From an uncultured Magnetococcales bacterium (lineage in GTDB: Bacteria > Pseudomonadota > Magnetococcia > Magnetococcales > Magnetaquicoccaceae), in assembly GCA_903913345.1 (NCBI GenBank), contig CAIWLA010000248.1, positions 1 to 5,298 of the forward strand: DNA of 5,298 nt, in the 5' to 3' direction. The position numbers were made by a program, and so were the translations under genes. Positions 4,822 through 5,298 of this stretch are shown here, piece by piece; position 1 is the first letter of the stretch, and the number at the start of each line of letters is the position of its first letter. Under the pieces are notes generated by a model, which was not told where the DNA came from, did not search any database, and saw only the letters and a list, made by a program, of their open reading frames with translations.

Positions 4822-5298
4822 ATGGCCAAGACCAAAACCGCTGCAAAAAAAGCATTACCCACCTCTTCCGCCAAGAAAGCGGCGAGCGATTGCCCTTTGA
4901 ACCAGGTTGATCCAGAGATCGACAGTGCCATTGCCGAGGAGTTGCATCGGCAGCAACATCAGATTGAGTTGATCGCCTCGGAAAATGTGGTGAGCCGAGC
5001 GGTATTGCAGGCCCAGGGGAGCGTGTTGACCAATAAATATGCGGAAGGCTACCCGCACAAGCGATATTACGGGGGGTGTGGCTGTGTGGACAAGGTGGAA
5101 GAGTTGGCCATTGGGCGGGCCAAACAGCTCTTTTCCTGCCAGTTTGCCAATGTGCAGCCCCATTCCGGTTCCCAGGCCAACATGGCGGCCTATCTGGCCC
5201 TGGCTTCGGTGGGGGATACCCTGCTGGGCATGTCGTTGGCCGATGGGGGTCATCTCACCCATGGGGCCAAGCCCAATTTTTCTGGACAAATTTTCCGG
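4822..5298 (+). CDS. glyA: Serine hydroxymethyltransferase, N-terminal part (truncated by window end)
   Basis: GlyA is the PLP enzyme that converts serine and tetrahydrofolate to glycine and 5,10-methylene-tetrahydrofolate. The 159 residues present align closely with the E. coli enzyme: IELIASEN (48-55), [15 protein letters not shown] (64-78), KRYYGG (80-85), [11 protein letters not shown] (110-120), and GGHLTHG (142-148). Active-site residues visible are S53, Y73, E75, Y82, Y83 and the PLP-stacking H144 (E. coli numbering minus 18). The PLP lysine lies beyond the window. The N-terminus is about 18 residues longer than in E. coli and rich in lysine, alanine and threonine ([20 protein letters not shown]). 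ATG 4822 has only a modest AGAGA six bases upstream. No other in-frame ATG occurs before residue 121, so the extension is probably real unless a TTG (codon 26) is used. Only 37 bases separate it from the terminator, leaving little room for a promoter. Confidence 0.95.
   Translation, partial: MAKTKTAAKKALPTSSAKKAASDCPLNQVDPEIDSAIAEELHRQQHQIELIASENVVSRAVLQAQGSVLTNKYAEGYPHKRYYGGCGCVDKVEELAIGRAKQLFSCQFANVQPHSGSQANMAAYLALASVGDTLLGMSLADGGHLTHGAKPNFSGQIFR

Overview
The window holds a dense, entirely plus-strand run of housekeeping genes from a proteobacterium. In order they are the tail of a probable cytidylate kinase gene (cmk), rpsA (ribosomal protein S1), ihfB (integration host factor beta), lapA and lapB (envelope/LPS-regulation pair), rpiB (ribose-5-phosphate isomerase B) and the 5' part of glyA (serine hydroxymethyltransferase), which runs off the right edge. 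All identifications come from reading conserved family motifs in the translations; no database search was made.

Layout. Bases 1-65 are the end of an upstream gene. A 160-base leader (66-225) with one perfect hairpin precedes rpsA (226-1941, GTG start, six S1 domains). A strong 13-bp hairpin without a U-tract lies in the short gap before ihfB (2023-2298). The only sizeable gene-free stretch is 2299-2613, and it is packed with non-coding repeats: three tandem GC-rich hairpins (2301-2374), a C-rich/G-rich patch, a small hairpin, and a two-armed inverted element of the dRS3-like ATTCCCGC...GCGGGAAT type (2497-2558). lapA (2614-2922), lapB (2968-4209) and rpiB (4280-4714) follow with gaps of 45 and 70 bases and may be co-transcribed. 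A good intrinsic terminator (4750-4784) then separates rpiB from glyA (4822 to the edge). That terminator is almost identical over 21 bases to the first hairpin of the repeat cluster 2.4 kb upstream.

Organism. cmk-rpsA-ihfB-lapA-lapB is the order familiar from beta/gammaproteobacteria, whereas rpiB-glyA side by side is familiar from alphaproteobacteria. The combination, moderately high GC and GC-rich hairpin repeats would fit a deep-branching alphaproteobacterium-like lineage such as the Magnetococcales. This placement is inference from gene order and repeat style, not proof.

How the genes fit together. rpsA and ihfB serve translation initiation and nucleoid architecture. LapA and LapB are inner-membrane proteins; in enterobacteria LapB adjusts LpxC proteolysis by FtsH to balance LPS synthesis. 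RpiB and GlyA are central-metabolism enzymes (pentose phosphates; serine/glycine and one-carbon units). I found no novel multi-gene system. The most interesting material is the non-coding repeat family and its apparent reuse as a terminator.
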